From Cloeon dipterum (lineage: Eukaryota; Arthropoda; Insecta; Ephemeroptera; Baetidae), in the NCBI RefSeq assembly GCF_949628265.1, contig NC_088786.1, positions 22,775,681-22,839,680 on the forward strand: a stretch of 64,000 nt of DNA, given 5' to 3'. Shown here piece by piece: positions 1 to 13,722 of the stretch. The translations under genes and the position numbers were made by a program. The notes beneath the pieces were generated by a model, which was not told the origin of the DNA, searched no databases, and saw nothing but the letters and a program-made list of their open reading frames with translations. Positions within the stretch are counted from its first letter, which is position 1; each line of letters opens with the position of its first letter.

Positions 1-75
1 AGCCAAATTTTGGCTCTGCAACCACTCGGGTCCCATGTTATCCGCTCGGCGGTGTTATTGGAACCCAGTGAGCTT
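1..75 (+). repeat. Degenerate dispersed-repeat fragment (copy A)
   Basis: Positions 30-70 match the minus strand of about 2300-2258 at roughly 85% over 40 bp, with the shared core CCATGTTATCCG, then CGGT and TTATTGG. Read with one frameshift the fragment gives HVIRS followed by RCYWNP; copy B gives HVIRSRYYWDP. The fragment is cut by the window edge. The family is unknown. Confidence 0.4.
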
Positions 76-2198
76 TTAGCCCACGGGATGTTTTGAGCAG
101 AGGTTCTAAAAAAAAATACTGTCGTAAATCATAACAGTGTGGAGTGATATTTATTTTGGAGGCTTTAATAAATTGTCAAATTGAACGAAAATAATCTCTT
201 TGTTGATGCTGTTAGCATCAAGATTGTCGTTTAACAATTTGGCGGATTAGTGTTTTGGCCCTTGGATGTCTAAAGCAATTCCATTAAACCATAGCATTGT
301 GCTCTGTCAAGCTTGCTGGCTTGTGCGGACATCAGTGTGCGAGAGCGGTGTGCAATAACGAAGAATAACTGCCACCCGCGGTCGTGATTTATTGGACGTA
401 ATTCGAGCGTCGCGGATTTATCAAGAACAGCAACCTCGCTGGAGGCCATTAATCGTGCGATTTTCCAGATTCTGCGTGTCCAGCAGTATTGCCGCTCACT
501 CAGAATTGAATCCGGTGGTGGCAGTGTCGGCGGCAGCGGCGGTAACTTTGGGCCCATAAAATTCTCTCTTTCCGCCCACGAACCGATAGCCAGAAGAGAA
601 AGCACACTACTCGCCATCTCCGCTTCTGCAGTCATTAGTTATCGACTCCACCCGCACGTATTGTTTGCAACAACAACAACAAAACACTTTGAGCCAGCTT
701 TGAGAGAGTCAACTTTGCCTGTGAAGCCCCTGCATGCGAGCAATGCTCTTGCCCTAACCATGGAGCTAAAAGGGAGAGACGCGATCTAAATCTATTTTCA
801 AAGACCTAAATCCAGTCACTTTTTCAATCTGGACTTAAATCCAGATTTGTGAAACTGGGGAACGTGATTACAAAATACAGTTCAATGAAAAGAATAACAT
901 GCACATAATGATTTGTAATTAAATTTCAGGTGGGTTTTCCTTATTTGTTGTCCTCCTTTACGCAAAATGATTGAATGATGATGAATCGAGAAAAAAAATT
1001 AGTAAACATTTATGCTCTACAGAATTTTCAGCTTCGACATAAAAAAATAACAGCTTATTTGAACAACTATTTCAAACTTTTTGTTTGCATTACCACACTT
1101 TTATAATTGTAGAATAGTTATTATGCCTTTGCCCTCTTTGCGATAAGTGTGAGCAAACTGTCTTCCAAACCGAAAATGATTTCACAAATAATATACCACC
1201 ATAAATAGTGACCTAAATTAGGTTGGATAATTTCGGCACTAGATATATGTTAACAAGAGTATTTATTACCATATGAATTTTTAACTAAAAATAATTTTAA
1301 TTAATGACTGCACTGTTTAGTAGAGGCATCCGAAGTCTGTTTAGAATGCGCATCTCTGTTACACCACCGCGACAAAATAGGCGGTAGAGTTTGTGGCGAA
1401 CTTTAGTAAACGCCAAACTATCGCATCCATGGGGGTCTGGAACGGACGTATCGATTATAATTTCATTACACACGTGATGAATCGGAGCGTGAGTGGGAGC
1501 TGGTGCGGTCCTTGTTCCGCTCGAGCGACAGAAACGATTAGGCTGGACGAATTTTTCAGCGGAACGTCCGTTTCTGCGGCAAAGGGCTCGCTCGGTCGCT
1601 CACGAAGCTTTCAAAAGCACAGGGGCTGGAGAAAATAATATTGTTGTTCGACGGTTATTACATTCGTCTGGCACCCGTGGGAGTGTCTCCGGCGAAGAGC
1701 AACTTTTGCTCTGATTATGAGCAGCTCTTTTGCGCTCGTTTGCGATTGTAAACACAAAAAGCAGCGCGTCTCTTTGTGCGCGGCACGGCGGCTAATTTAT
1801 TCTTGCGTCTTGCAAAAAGGGGGATAATTTGCACGAGTGAGTGCATTTTATCCGCCCGCCGAGCACGTCTCCTTTGTTGGAGGGGATTTCAATTAAAAAT
1901 GCGCCGCTCCGTAATTGTTTGGGGAAAATAAAAGGGCGAGCGGCTGGCCGACGTGAATTATTCAAGTGCCGGGTGGTTTGGAAAACGATTTTCTTTTGAA
2001 ATATATGGGCGTCTTGCTGTTTCCTAAAACCCACGCTTTAGAAGTGTCTGGATCTTGATGAAGTGCTCTCTTGCATTAACAAATCAACCGAATTTTAATC
2101 TTCCCTTATCTTAAAATACTGGTAATTTGATAAAGGAAGTGTTTAATTTTATTTAAAAAGTAATTAAACAGCTGCAAAAGTGTTACTATTTACTCTTT

Positions 2199-2612
2199 TT
2201 ATCCCTGTCTGAGGACCGGGAAGGGCGCGCACTGCACTAGCACGAATGCTGAAACCCGGGTCCCAATAATACCGCGAACGGATAACATGGGTGCACCAGG
2301 CCGCACAGGCCCACTGAAGGGCCACTTGCCTCCGCACCGAGGATTGCATTGAAACGCTAGACATTCGTCCCGTGAAGCCAAATCACGCATGCTGCAAAGG
2401 TGCAAACCATCAGCAAGAAGCGAGTCGGCGCCGGTGCGCCTCCCAGCCCGTTGAGCAATTTGAGCATTTCGAGTCACTAAACTAACCACTTTTTGCCATC
2501 TCTGACATTGGGTAGCCAGTATTGGATCTCCGAACTGCTCAAATACCTCCCATTGCTTTGACACTCCTGAGAGTGCCTTAACAATGCGAGCCAACGGGCT
2601 GGTCAAACACAT
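2199..2612 (-). pseudogene. Possible degenerate coding fragment of an unidentified repeat (copy B)
   Basis: A GC-richer island in AT-rich DNA reads open for 137 codons on the minus strand from MCLTSPLARIVKALSGVSKQ. A +1 shift near 2300 continues as THVIRSRYYWDPGFSIRAS, the part shared with copy A at the left edge of the window. A frameshifted pair of related peptides points to a decayed mobile-element gene rather than chance, but I recognise no domain and cannot name a family. It has no upstream promoter or splice context that I can see. Confidence 0.3.
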
Positions 2613-2848
2613 TAAATAGATTAATTCATGGATGCATGAAACTTAAATGGGCATTTCTTGCAGAGTGAGGCCTATTGCAAAGCCTGAAACCATCCACCAG
2701 GAAATTCAAAGGATGCATAATCTGCTAGTACGCCACTCATCCCAAAATCTTTCGCAGCATAGTGAGCATATATTCAAACAAATCAGATTCTGCAAAATGG
2801 ATATAAACTGGTACAATCATCCAAGCGCTCTTTCACTTTTATGGACGC

Positions 2849-3003
<155 letters not shown>

Positions 3004-3468
3004 AGTGCACGGCGATTTTTCGCCTGGTGAACAACGGCAGCTCGGGCTCGTTCCGCCCTGCAGAGAGCTGGAAATTTAATTTAGCCGCGTGTGTCGTCGG
3101 CACCTCAGGCTCCGGGTCTAGCCATTGCATTTCGTACGGCAAAACAAAATCGAATTCGACCCAGCGCGAAATGCCTGTGCAGCACGGAGGCGACGGTGGC
3201 GGAGAGTGTGTGTTTGGCAATAAATTCAGGGCCTTCGATGGCTGCCAGCAGCGTCGACGTGTAATTGGACGGCGGTATTGAGACATTATCCGACGTCTCA
3301 ATATGAAAAGAATGTTGCACTCCCTTGTGTACAAGTCTAGCTCGCTGGCTCAGCTGGCATTTGCATTGTAAATCAGGCCAAGAAGTGAGAGGGCTGCCGA
3401 CGAGGCTGAATGGAAAGAGGGGCACGTCTCTTCCTTTGTAATTTGATCAGATAGATAGTAGTGAGAGC

Positions 3469-3471
<3 letters not shown>

Positions 3472-3505
<34 letters not shown>
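3472..3505. repeat. (GA)n microsatellite, about 34 bp
   Basis: Pure AG tract 470 bp from the longer one. A shorter imperfect GA tract is at 20771-20802 and another at 40980-40995. Confidence 0.95.
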
Positions 3506-3512
<7 letters not shown>

Positions 3513-6415
3513 TTGCTAAAATCACACAATAGCTGGTGGTGCCGGCGTCAGGGCTTCGCTGCCGTTGCTTTTCTCCTTGCGCGCACCAGGTTAACCAAGT
3601 GAAAAGTCTGTATAATTCACGGGACGAGTGAGCTCTCGAGTATTAAATCTACGCCAGCGAAGGAAGACTCTTTTTGTGCTTGCCGAGGAGAAAAATTCGT
3701 TTTGTCCAATCTGGTAAATTGCTCTTCCGCTAACGGTTAACAATGGCCGTCCGTTATTGGATTAGGCTGAAGAATAACGCCGACTCTCTTGCAGGAATAT
3801 TGATAGTGTGAAATAGAAACATAATCAATTTTTGAGCTAAACTTCGGAAAATGTGTGGCACTTACTTCGATTTTATCGAGTTATCAAGCTCCTTCTTCTC
3901 TTTCGTACCACGAAACTGTTCCAAAATTATTCATCCTCTCCAGTTGCAAATTGCAATTTTGCCGCATATATGATTAAGGAAATGGGTTCTCATAATACGG
4001 AAGGAAATGGGAATTTGGGTAATAAAGCTGGTGTAAAGGAAGGGTGGAGAGGATGTTTCAAATGTCTCTCGAAATTCAATTAATAATGTAGCCTCTCTTG
4101 CGTGTAAAATTCATTTGACATTTCCACATCTCCAACGGAGAGGCTGTTCATTTTCCAATCGATCTTTTTCGCTCGCTATTTCCTACTCCAGCGTTTCATT
4201 CCACGTGTTTGCCGACCAAATTCTTGCCTCCGGTGGAATGCCGGGGAAATAAGTTTTCTCGTTCTGCGCGGGCGGCCATCATTATTGCATCACGGGACTG
4301 ACTTGGCCGCAGATAATCCGACTTTTTGAAGTTGCTCAAGCCCGTCCGGCCCAGAGGCAGTGCTGCCGATTCCGATTCAACTTTAATTCGATCCCGCCGT
4401 TCGGATGAATACTTAAGCTCGGCAGCCGCCATTTGCGGTCGAATCAGACCTCATCGTTACGTTGTAAAAAGCCAAATTCATCTCTGTCGGTTTTTCGTCG
4501 TCACTTTGCTGACCGCTTAAAATCATTGGGACGCTCTCTGCGGCGTTCGTGCCAGTGGACGTCGCGCGGTAAACAATGGGAAGGGTGGATGATAAATTTA
4601 TCACTCTCCCGAGCCTCCAGTCGACGCGAATTTTTTGCAGCGGCCTCATTTGGAAGGCAGCAAATCAAACGGAGTAAAGTTATACATACGTATGTAGGCA
4701 ACCGGCGCGATCAATTTGGCGAGCGCGTTGCATACTTTCATTCGCCAGCAGGTGAGTGGCTTTGGTTTATGACAGCAGTTTTTGGATCGTGGTTTTTCGG
4801 AATGCCATTTAATCTGCATCCGCCCTGCCTCCGGAATTTATGGAAATCCATTCATGGCCCAACATTTCGCAGCAGCCTGCCGGCGGAATATTAAATCAAT
4901 AAAAATCCAATTTAGCCGCGTGAATTCTTTTTGCGACGAGCAACGGGCCAGAGTGTTTTTGATTTGCCACACAAGACAAACAGGAAATTGACTTGTAGAA
5001 AATGCAATCCGTTCGAATCTGCAGGCGTGAGGCCTGTTGAGATGCAAGTTGAAATCGGAGAAAGCCTCCTTACACTACACAGGCGATCAGATCGAAAGTG
5101 CTCTTTATATCTCTCAGCTGAAAAAGCCTGCTTCCGCTCCAAGCGTGCCGGTTTTCAAAGGGCATTAACGCGAGCTTGCCGGGCTCTTTCACCCAAACTC
5201 TCTCTCGCTCACTCGGCTAGCCAAGGCAAACGGAAGGTTTCGTCTTCGGAGGCCGCTCTTCGCACCTGCCATCGGCGGCCCAAAGTTTCGCCCATCCTTA
5301 CCTTGCAGAAGGCGAAATCGATAACGAGCTGCGAGAAGAATGGGCGAGTGAGCGAAAACATCTCCTCTCAACTCTAATTCAGCTACGCTGCTCGACTTTG
5401 ATCTCTCATCCGCGGTTATGATGCGCGCCCACAAGAGGAAAAGCATCGTTGGGAAATTTCACTTGGAAGCAGCTCAAGTGCTTGGATGTGATGTTTATTT
5501 ACCCAATTCTTTCGCCTCTCTATGTAATAGGCGTAGTGCCTGCCGTTCGTCGTGTTCTCTCTTTCTCAGCCCTACTACGTACGGTAGGTTGTATATTTAT
5601 TTTTGGCGCACCCCAGCACATGTACACACGCATTTCCTCGCGTATCTGCGCGCACTCAGCTTGGCCTCTTACGCAGCGCTTTTATGAAAATTTATTCGTA
5701 CGCTGCGCATTTTTTCCGCCAGCACGATTGTTCCACTTTTTATTTTCAGCGCATGCTAAGCAGATTTTCCATGTACGCGGGTCGAGTTGGCTCTCGACAG
5801 CGTTTGCATGGGAATGTTTTGTTTCAAGGTAAATACAGTAGTGCGGGTAGAGCATGACGAGGCGTGTGTCAGCGTTCTGACCCATCAATCACAATGGATG
5901 TGCAGGCGTGTGCTAACCCACTTGCATGTTCCATTTCTGAAAAATGGAACCTATAGAATATTTATGTTGAAAGGCAGCTCCACTTTTATCGAGACTGGTT
6001 TACAAAATTCACTTGTTGGAAATGAATTCTGTTGATTGTGTAGTGAATTTAAATAAAAGTATGCACAAAATAAAATATGGTACAGTTTTATTGCAAATTA
6101 ATTGTATCAATGGATATTTATTTTGCGATTGAATTTTTGTGATTGAGGCTCAGTGCGGTGAAGGATTGCACATTTTTTGTTTGATGTTTCTTTCTAGTTT
6201 TCCATGCCCATTATTATATTATTTTATTTTAACTAATCTTTAGTTTTGTATTTACTTAGCAAGAATGAACAAGTAAATTGTTCTCAAGGACTGTATTGCA
6301 TTGCTGGCGAGTGGCGACTTTCATGGAATTCATTGCATTTCCCAATGTATTTTGATTAGACTCTTCAAAACTTTCATTCTTGTATGGATTATATATATTA
6401 TGTTTTCAAAAACTG
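3506..6415. other. Gene-free intergenic sequence
   Basis: No recognisable protein or RNA. Mixed AT-rich and CpG-containing sequence. There is a 9-bp perfect hairpin at 5928-5950 (GTTCCATTT/AAATGGAAC, 5-nt loop) and a TACATACGTATGTA palindrome at 4683-4696. A splice-donor-like CAGGTGAGT is at about 4750. None has support as part of a gene. Confidence 0.6.
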
Positions 6416-6440
6416 CTGATGAAGCCCTAGGGGGCGGAAC
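6416..6440 (+). repeat. Hammerhead-ribozyme-like core, probably a decayed retroelement
   Basis: CTGATGA is followed by a 4-bp GCCC/GGGC stem with a TAGG loop and then GGAAC. This is the arrangement of a hammerhead core (CUGAUGA, stem II, GAAAC), with one core A changed to G. Such cores are known from Penelope-like retroelements of arthropods. Stems I and III are not evident, so activity is unlikely. Confidence 0.25.
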
Positions 6441-9400
6441 AAGCTGTAGACCAATATAAGAACGGAGGTGTGTTATTTTTCAGCAATTATCCTGATTAAA
6501 TTTATAGTCCCATTCATAAAATTCAGACATTGATATGCTCTAAATATCCAAACCTCTATCATAAATTTCTAGAATGGCGTTTGTCCAATTCAATAAGGGG
6601 ATATAAAGTCGTTAAGAGGATCCTCTTCCATTATAAGCAGATTAAATGAAAACTGTCCCTTATGTACTGCCAGCTGGAATGGTTGCCGTAAAAAGGTTCC
6701 TAGTGTGGAACATAATATGCACTCCTATAAAATTCCCCTTGTTCTACGAGCTGTTGCAGAGCTAGAAGAAGCGAAACAATGAATAAGTGGTTGAAAATGT
6801 AGACAGCATATGTGTTCACATCGTGAGCGTTTCCAAGAACGCGTGTCGCTCTGCTACTGGGCTAATTTCCTCTAGCGCTGATGACAAAGCGAGCCGGCGT
6901 TGCGAAAATGGAGCTCGTGTGTCCCTGCACCACAAACAGCGCACATGCAGAGGCGTGTAGCATCGTTCGCTGGTATGATTTAAATTCAATTCCCCGGCGC
7001 ACTTGGTGCGCCCAGCGAGCAGCTTTTGTAAATAACGTAGCTCGCACGCATCTGCGTCGCGCCCACCCAGGCCGTTCGTTTCCTTTTAGTTGGAAAAACA
7101 ATGAGAGTGGGCCTTTTAAAAGTCAGTATAAATAAAGCGGGGAGAACGCCCAACACGAAGCCTGAGTTATTGGCCTTTGGGATGCTGCTTGCAAAGTTAC
7201 GAGGGTGGGCTTCCACTTCTTGTAAACGAAAAGACCCATAAATACGTGGGAGGAAAGAGTGAGTGGGAGTAAGACAAGCATTCCTCTTTCGGCTACTGCT
7301 CTGCGTCCGACTGCAGGCAGGTGTCTTAATTTTCTGCTCAGCTGAAAATTTCTGGGCTACATTAACTGAGCCGTCTTACTTTGCGTGCTTTGCGGAAAGT
7401 CTTAACTCCGCCGCAGAGACGCTATTAAAAGCGGCGGCGGTCCCCAGTCGACGGGTGTTTTTCTCCGCGCCGTCTCTAGACAAGTGCCGGCGAAAATTAA
7501 CTTTGTCTGTGGTTTCCGAAGTTTTTCTTTACAGTCTTATTGCGAAAGCACCAACTTTCTTTTGTGCATGCGAAAAAGCTTCCGCTCTGATAAATTCTGG
7601 CGGAATAATGAACAGCGACGCCGCCGGATCGTTTTCTCGCTGAAATGAAAACGTAAATTCTGCAGCCAAGGCAGAGGAAAATAAAAGAAATGCAAAGCAA
7701 GTAATTTGCTCCGACGCCTTAATTACTCTACTCCGGGTTTCATTTGCAATTTTAAGCGGCCAGCAATTTGTCCGCCCGGCAGGTAGTCTGCCGGGAGTAT
7801 GTGTATAGCGATAATATTAACGCTTTCTGGCTGGAACAGGCGCACAAACGCCATTCCGGCTGCTGCATATTGTTCAATAACACGCACAGACGGAAACAAA
7901 CCGGGCCCGTCCCTTTGAATTCCCTGCCTCTGTCGTCGCTCGCTGAGCAAATTTCCAGGTCCATTGTTGACTTGGATTTTCGACCGAGTGCTGCCCTTTA
8001 ATGACGCAGCCTGCATGAGCGTGCCCCTGCGTTGAATGCTTTCCCGCCTCGCGTTCGCACCTCTCGCGCGTGCAAATGGAATTATTCAACAACGCCGCGC
8101 GCGCTCAGATTCCCCAACTTTTGCCTTTTCAATTTTTTTCCTTTTTCCGTGACAGCACCGAAACCCAAAAGTTTAGTCGCAAGTTTGCCCTTCTCTGCCC
8201 GGCTAACAGATTACTTCTTCCTCTCAAAAAATAGGCTCCGCAGCTTGTTTTTATGTGCGTCGGCGCTTCCTTTCCCAGATATGTACGCAACTTCAATTCG
8301 CCGGCAAACTTTGTTCTGTTTGTTGTTCCTACATGGCTGAAAAGCTTGACAGCCCATGCAGTAATTTCGTTAGCCTTTCGCTGCCAAAGTCAAATACCGC
8401 AAATTACGTATTCATCGCCTTTCTTTGTTAATGATGCTCCGTCATGAGATTTTCAAATTTTGGTTTAAATCATTCATATTTATTTTTACACGGCTAAAAA
8501 TGCCGCTGGTTAAGTGCCAGATGAAATTGACTTTAAAGTATGCATTTGAATTGTTGTCTGTAGCAGGTATGTGCGTCATAAAAGAGAGCGATGACAAATA
8601 TTTTGCTGTAAGCGTGTAAACATTCGCTTTCCACAACAATATATATGTGAGGTTTCGACAAACATTATTTATCCTGTTCTCGTTTTACCGGTATCAAGAG
8701 CCAAAGCACATTAAATTTAACTATATGAAGAATTTAAATTCCGCGCGTTTTCCTGCAATTGACCGAACGTCATTTTATTACTCTACTATCAGTCGAGGAA
8801 AATGTCCAGACTTTTAATTCTTCATGCAAATAGGACCTGTTAGGATTATTCCAGAAAATTAACTTCAACATTTGCATAGCTTAAAATAGCTTCCTTTCAT
8901 TTACATTGCTTGCGACAGTTTAAAAGTCATTTGCAAATGTTGATCTGACTAAAACGCCTTCATGAGCTCTCATAGTTGTACTGGCGAAGGTACAAAATGT
9001 TGGTATGAATGAGATGAAATTGGTTCTCCCGAACTAAATATTTGGCTAAATTTTCATTGCAATGTTTTGTAGAATAAGCCAAAAGCATCTGTGAGAATAC
9101 GTGATTTACATAATTCTCCAGAGAAATTGCAAATAACACTAAGCGTGTTTTTGTTCTTAGCGCACCGTGAAGAGGTGATTAAATAGCATTTATCCAAGCT
9201 TGCTGTATACTTCCTAAATTTTCATGATTGCAAAATTCAGTATTTTAAGTCAACACAGCAAAAGGGCGTGCTATTTTTCTTTCGTGATTTTCCTTTGATG
9301 ACTCATGAATTGAAGCATTTTGCCGACGGCTAAAATCGTACTCCGACATACGCAATGAGGATATCATCGAGATTTAGGGCGGCTTTCGCAACTCGTGCTC

Positions 9401-12400
9401 AAAAGCGTCCGATATCCGCTGGAACAAAAAAGCAGAGGCGCAAAACAAGCCGGCTCGAGCATCATGAATAATCGGCTCCTGTTACAGAACGCTTCACAAA
9501 CACACAAACACCCCACATGACACTAGAAGCGGGGCACAGAGCTTAAAAAAGGAGCGAGTAAAAAGGCCTGATCAATTCTAGAGTTAATTTGATTAAACGA
9601 GCGGAAGAGTGGAGCTTTTATTTTGGAGCGCGCACCTCCTGTACGGGCATTTATTTTAATTAAATTTGAGCCTGATCTGCGAGTGATTGCGAGTGACGTG
9701 GAATAATGAGAGGCTGCGTGCTCGTTGATGCCTGCCATGCAGCGGCAAAGCACTCCACATTATACTCCGCCTCGTTCTCCCGCACCACTCTCGCACACAC
9801 ATAGTCGTCAGTCAACATAAATATTACGCGAGGGCAGACGAACGCGCGATCGATCAAGTCGGTCGGCGCGAGATATAGCTCCTGAATATTTGCTATGAAA
9901 GCGCGTCGCGCGCCAGCATCACCTTCTGCATTCCCACGGGCCAGGCCGGAGAGCCGACTTTGTCGAGATCGTTATACCTATCAGTTGTAGCTGGTGCTGC
10001 ATTTGAGAAAAAGAGCTGAATCATGTCTCGTCTGAGAATTGAATCTGCCGCAATTACACTGAGAGCTCCTTCATTTACGCTTTCAGATATTAAATGAATT
10101 ATTCATCGATTAGGGTGTCAGTCAAACTAAAATTTTAATGTATTCCAGGTAAGCATATTGATTTCACCCATCTGAATTTCAAATTCCTCTTTTATTAACC
10201 TTTATTAATTTTCAATCGGTTGTTAAATATTATCTTGTTGAGAGTTAAATCTTTTTGTTTATTAACCTATCAAATGAATGTGTCAGGTTTCAGTCCTATT
10301 GAGCCACCAGTTTAATACAACTAATCAATTCCATTAATTGTTCAAATAAATCAAAGGTTAATATATATTGACAAAATTTCAACATCATTACAATTTCAAA
10401 ACTGCGCTAGAAGGAAACAACCTGAAACCCTTTGGCTAGATCCGTTTTGCAAAAGTATCAGAAATCCCGTTCCAATGCTGTTTGCGCATTTACTTAAATT
10501 TACAATCAAAAATTTCGTTTCAAAGTGTATACAAATCACATACGGCTCATGGCACAACCTTTTCCTTGCTGGGCGTTCATAATTATACCTAAATTTGCAA
10601 TTTGTAACGATTACCTTCTTATAAGCTTAAATAAAGAATAAAAATTAAAACGAGTCGTGTATGTACAGCACCCTGCTCCTTGGTCATCAGTCTTGGATCT
10701 TGAGTACTTGGAGAAGTTTAATTTTTCAACTTACACTTTAGAATCGTGGATTATTCGCTTGAGGCTGCCGTAAACGCGTACCTTGAGCCCCGGCGTTAAT
10801 TACACGATCGCACTAACGAGAACGACGAAAAACACTCAAGCCGTCAGAGCAACGCGCGCATGCACATGTTTGCGCGGTGCAAAGCAGCTCTCACATCAAA
10901 CGCACGGGTTGAAAAGATGGGCCACGTGCGCGAGAAAATGAAATTTCGCTTTACGCAAATTAGCCAACCACTCCGGCGAGCTAATGTGGCAGGTCAATAT
11001 TTATTAATTAAATTCCCCCTGCAAAGCTGGTGCGCGGCGGCGAGAGAAGCAGTCGAGGCAAGGTTTATGAAGCCATCCTCCAGCCCAGCCTGGCGCTTTT
11101 TCGCAAGACGATGCTGAGTGGGCCCGAGAGAGGCGAAAGGTCAGCAAGTCGGGCAAGCGGGGCGTAATTTTGCTAAGGCTCGTGCATATTAAAACGAGAC
11201 CACCGCCCTATTTTCAATGCATGCGTGCGTATTCATTTCATTATGCCTGGCGCTAGGCAAACACACACACGCCCTTTTGTTGCCAGTTCAGCCGACAATG
11301 CAGGTCATACTCACAAACAGCGCGCGGCCAGCCCCATTTGTTCTTGGTCCGACCCTTTCGCTGCTCGGACCTGTTTCCAAGCGGCAGCGGTAAATTGAAT
11401 AGTATCGATTGTTCCTCGATGTGCAGTGTAGCACGTGTATTGTGCACACATTGATCGCACACTCGTCTGATGCGGAGTGAGATGAAACTCGGTCTCTGTT
11501 CATCATCATAATTAAAACGAGCAGCCACCCAATGGAATAATGGACGAGGGAGAGCGTCGTTACTGTTTGAATACTAGCACGCAAACTCATGTGCCTGTAT
11601 TCCTCGGACAGAATTCATCGCATTCATCTCTTGATTAAAAAAAGTATATACGTGTGAAAAAAATGTATTTTTACGATGTGCAGAAAAATATGATAAATGA
11701 TTTAAGTTATAAAAGATCAGTCCCCTTCAGCTTTTCTCTCCACACGTTTGTTTGCCTGAAATGTTGCTTTCTTATCACTTGTTTATATGCTAAAACAAAT
11801 TTAAAATTGTAAAATTGATTTTACAATGGTCACTCCATAGGCAAACAAGGAATGAAAGGCTAAAAGAATTGAAAAAATTCTAAAAGAATTACAATATCGC
11901 AAGCTCTTGTATTTTTTTGCTTACTTGAGAAAAACAAGTACACTGTATTAAAAAAAAACACTTTAGAAATCTAGTGAGCTGATGAAAAGTTAGTATATTG
12001 TAATAGCAAGTTTATTGCAAATGAAACTGATATCTATGGCTGTGAACAATCAGATAATGAAGGGTGTGAAAATCCACTCCTTTAGTACCTCTCGAATTAC
12101 ACGGGAGCACAGCTAACATGCAGGTTAGTCAGGTAATTTCTAGCAATTTCCGGGGATATTGACACGCGTTTTAAGGATAAACAAGATAACTAAGCAGGGG
12201 CCCAAACTCCCAGGCAACAAAGCACGAAATTGCCGGACCTTGCTGGTCGAGGGGCGGACGCTCCCTAATCATATAATCGCTGGCTTTGTCCCTCGAGGGT
12301 GTGTGCTTCGTGTTTTCCTACTTGGCACGTAGAAACAACGACATAAACGAACTGATTTTGAGAGAAAATTACGCTGGCTCAGAATTAATCACGTCTCCTC

Positions 12401-13722
12401 CTCGTTCATGTCATCGCAAGTTTGTTTCTGAGTTAATGTCATGAAGTGAAAATTTCGTTAAAAGTACAAGAGGAAAGTTTTGTGCGTCAGAGAGTCTTTT
12501 GTGACAGCAGCCACTGACAGCAGCTCTAAACTCGAATATTAACTTTGGGAGAAGCGAAACGAGCACAATTATTTGAGAGTTCGGGACAAATTAGGATGAA
12601 GTGCTGTTTTCATCAAATGCAAGAAAGCAAAACTCTTCAAAAGACTGGGTGGGCTCGATGAATTGGAACGGGAGATGTGAAATGTTGATTTATTGGCTTC
12701 TTCAGCTTCCTCCATCGTCAAAAGCACTCCTAAATCTTAAATAAAGATTTCAATACAAGATATATTATTCCTTTGGCTGTTGTGACTTTTCAAATGGGTA
12801 CAGATTTATCAAGATTTTTCTTTTCCCTTTAATTAGAAGACTTTGAAGACGATGGTAAAAAGCAGAAAGATACGTTCTCCACGTTCTGAGCTCTCATTAG
12901 TGATTTTCCGCGCAGCATATTGGAATGATTAACCCCATCCCACTTAACAGCGCTCATCAAGATAGTTTCGGAATATTACTCTCTGGCAGAGCCAAAGCGA
13001 TTAATCGGCCTGACAAATGAGCGCGAGACCATCAGCGGCGTGTGCAGTGTGATCGTCTCATCACTTTGGTGCGAACGAGGCTGCGGCCAGGCAAGCAGAC
13101 TGGGGTGACCACCCGTTTTTCTCCCTCGCTCAGCCAGGCCAGGCCAGTCATGGCGCGTGTGTGTGCTTTGCTTTTGCAAAGAGGATGCAATAAAGCATAT
13201 CTGAAAACACGAGAGCGAGAGGCCGCGTTTGGGAGCACATTCGCAAAGCCCAGGAAAATCCCTGGAGGGTGCTGGATTTAGCGCACGACTCGGTGGAATT
13301 GCAATTGCGATGTCCGCCCCTCGGGGAGCGGCGGGTCCTTAGACACACACCGCACTGTACTCACTCGCCCGTTAATTTAAAGCAGTTAGCGCTCCAAACA
13401 CATGGTCACCGGGGGCTGCTAGTCCCTGCCCGATCATTAGGTCAGCCCGCCCTCGTTTTCTGCATCACGTTTGGACCGAGACATCGTTTACATAGCGCTA
13501 CCAGATCGGCTGCAACCCAGATTTGCTTATGTGACAACGGGGCTATTCCCACTGATGACGAGACACTAAATCGTTAGCCCGCCTCCTACGTGGTCAAGCT
13601 ATAAATTAAATGCCGTAGAATTACCTCTCAAAGGGTCGTAGTTTTGTAATTATGCCGGCTCATCTCCATTGTTGCAATAGTTTAGGCGTAGAGACGAGTA
13701 AAAAAATCTTGAAAGATATGCC
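6441..13722. other. Gene-free intergenic sequence
   Basis: No supported gene. GC-richer patches (about 6860-7110, 7260-7650, 7750-8150, 9700-10000, 10850-11550 and 13000-13600) alternate with AT-rich DNA. A TATAAAT word at about 7127 precedes an open frame at 7263-7643 that starts with GTG, so it is not a credible eukaryotic gene. A short foldback, ATTGTAAAA-TTGA-TTTTACAAT, lies at 11806-11827. Confidence 0.6.

Noticed and set aside
4683..4696. TACATACGTATGTA palindrome, repeated in longer form at 16819-16834
   Set aside because: It is short and built from a simple TACATA unit, so recurrence in 64 kb is not surprising.
5005..5035. GTTCGAATC word like a tRNA T-loop
   Set aside because: No acceptor, D or anticodon stems can be formed around it.
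5928..5950. Perfect 9-bp hairpin GTTCCATTT/AAATGGAAC
   Set aside because: It is isolated, too short for a miRNA precursor, and has no associated boxes or gene.
7263..7643. 126-codon frame with a hydrophobic N terminus, downstream of a TATAAAT word
   Set aside because: It begins with GTG, not ATG, shows no domain, and lies in a GC-rich patch where open frames are expected by chance.
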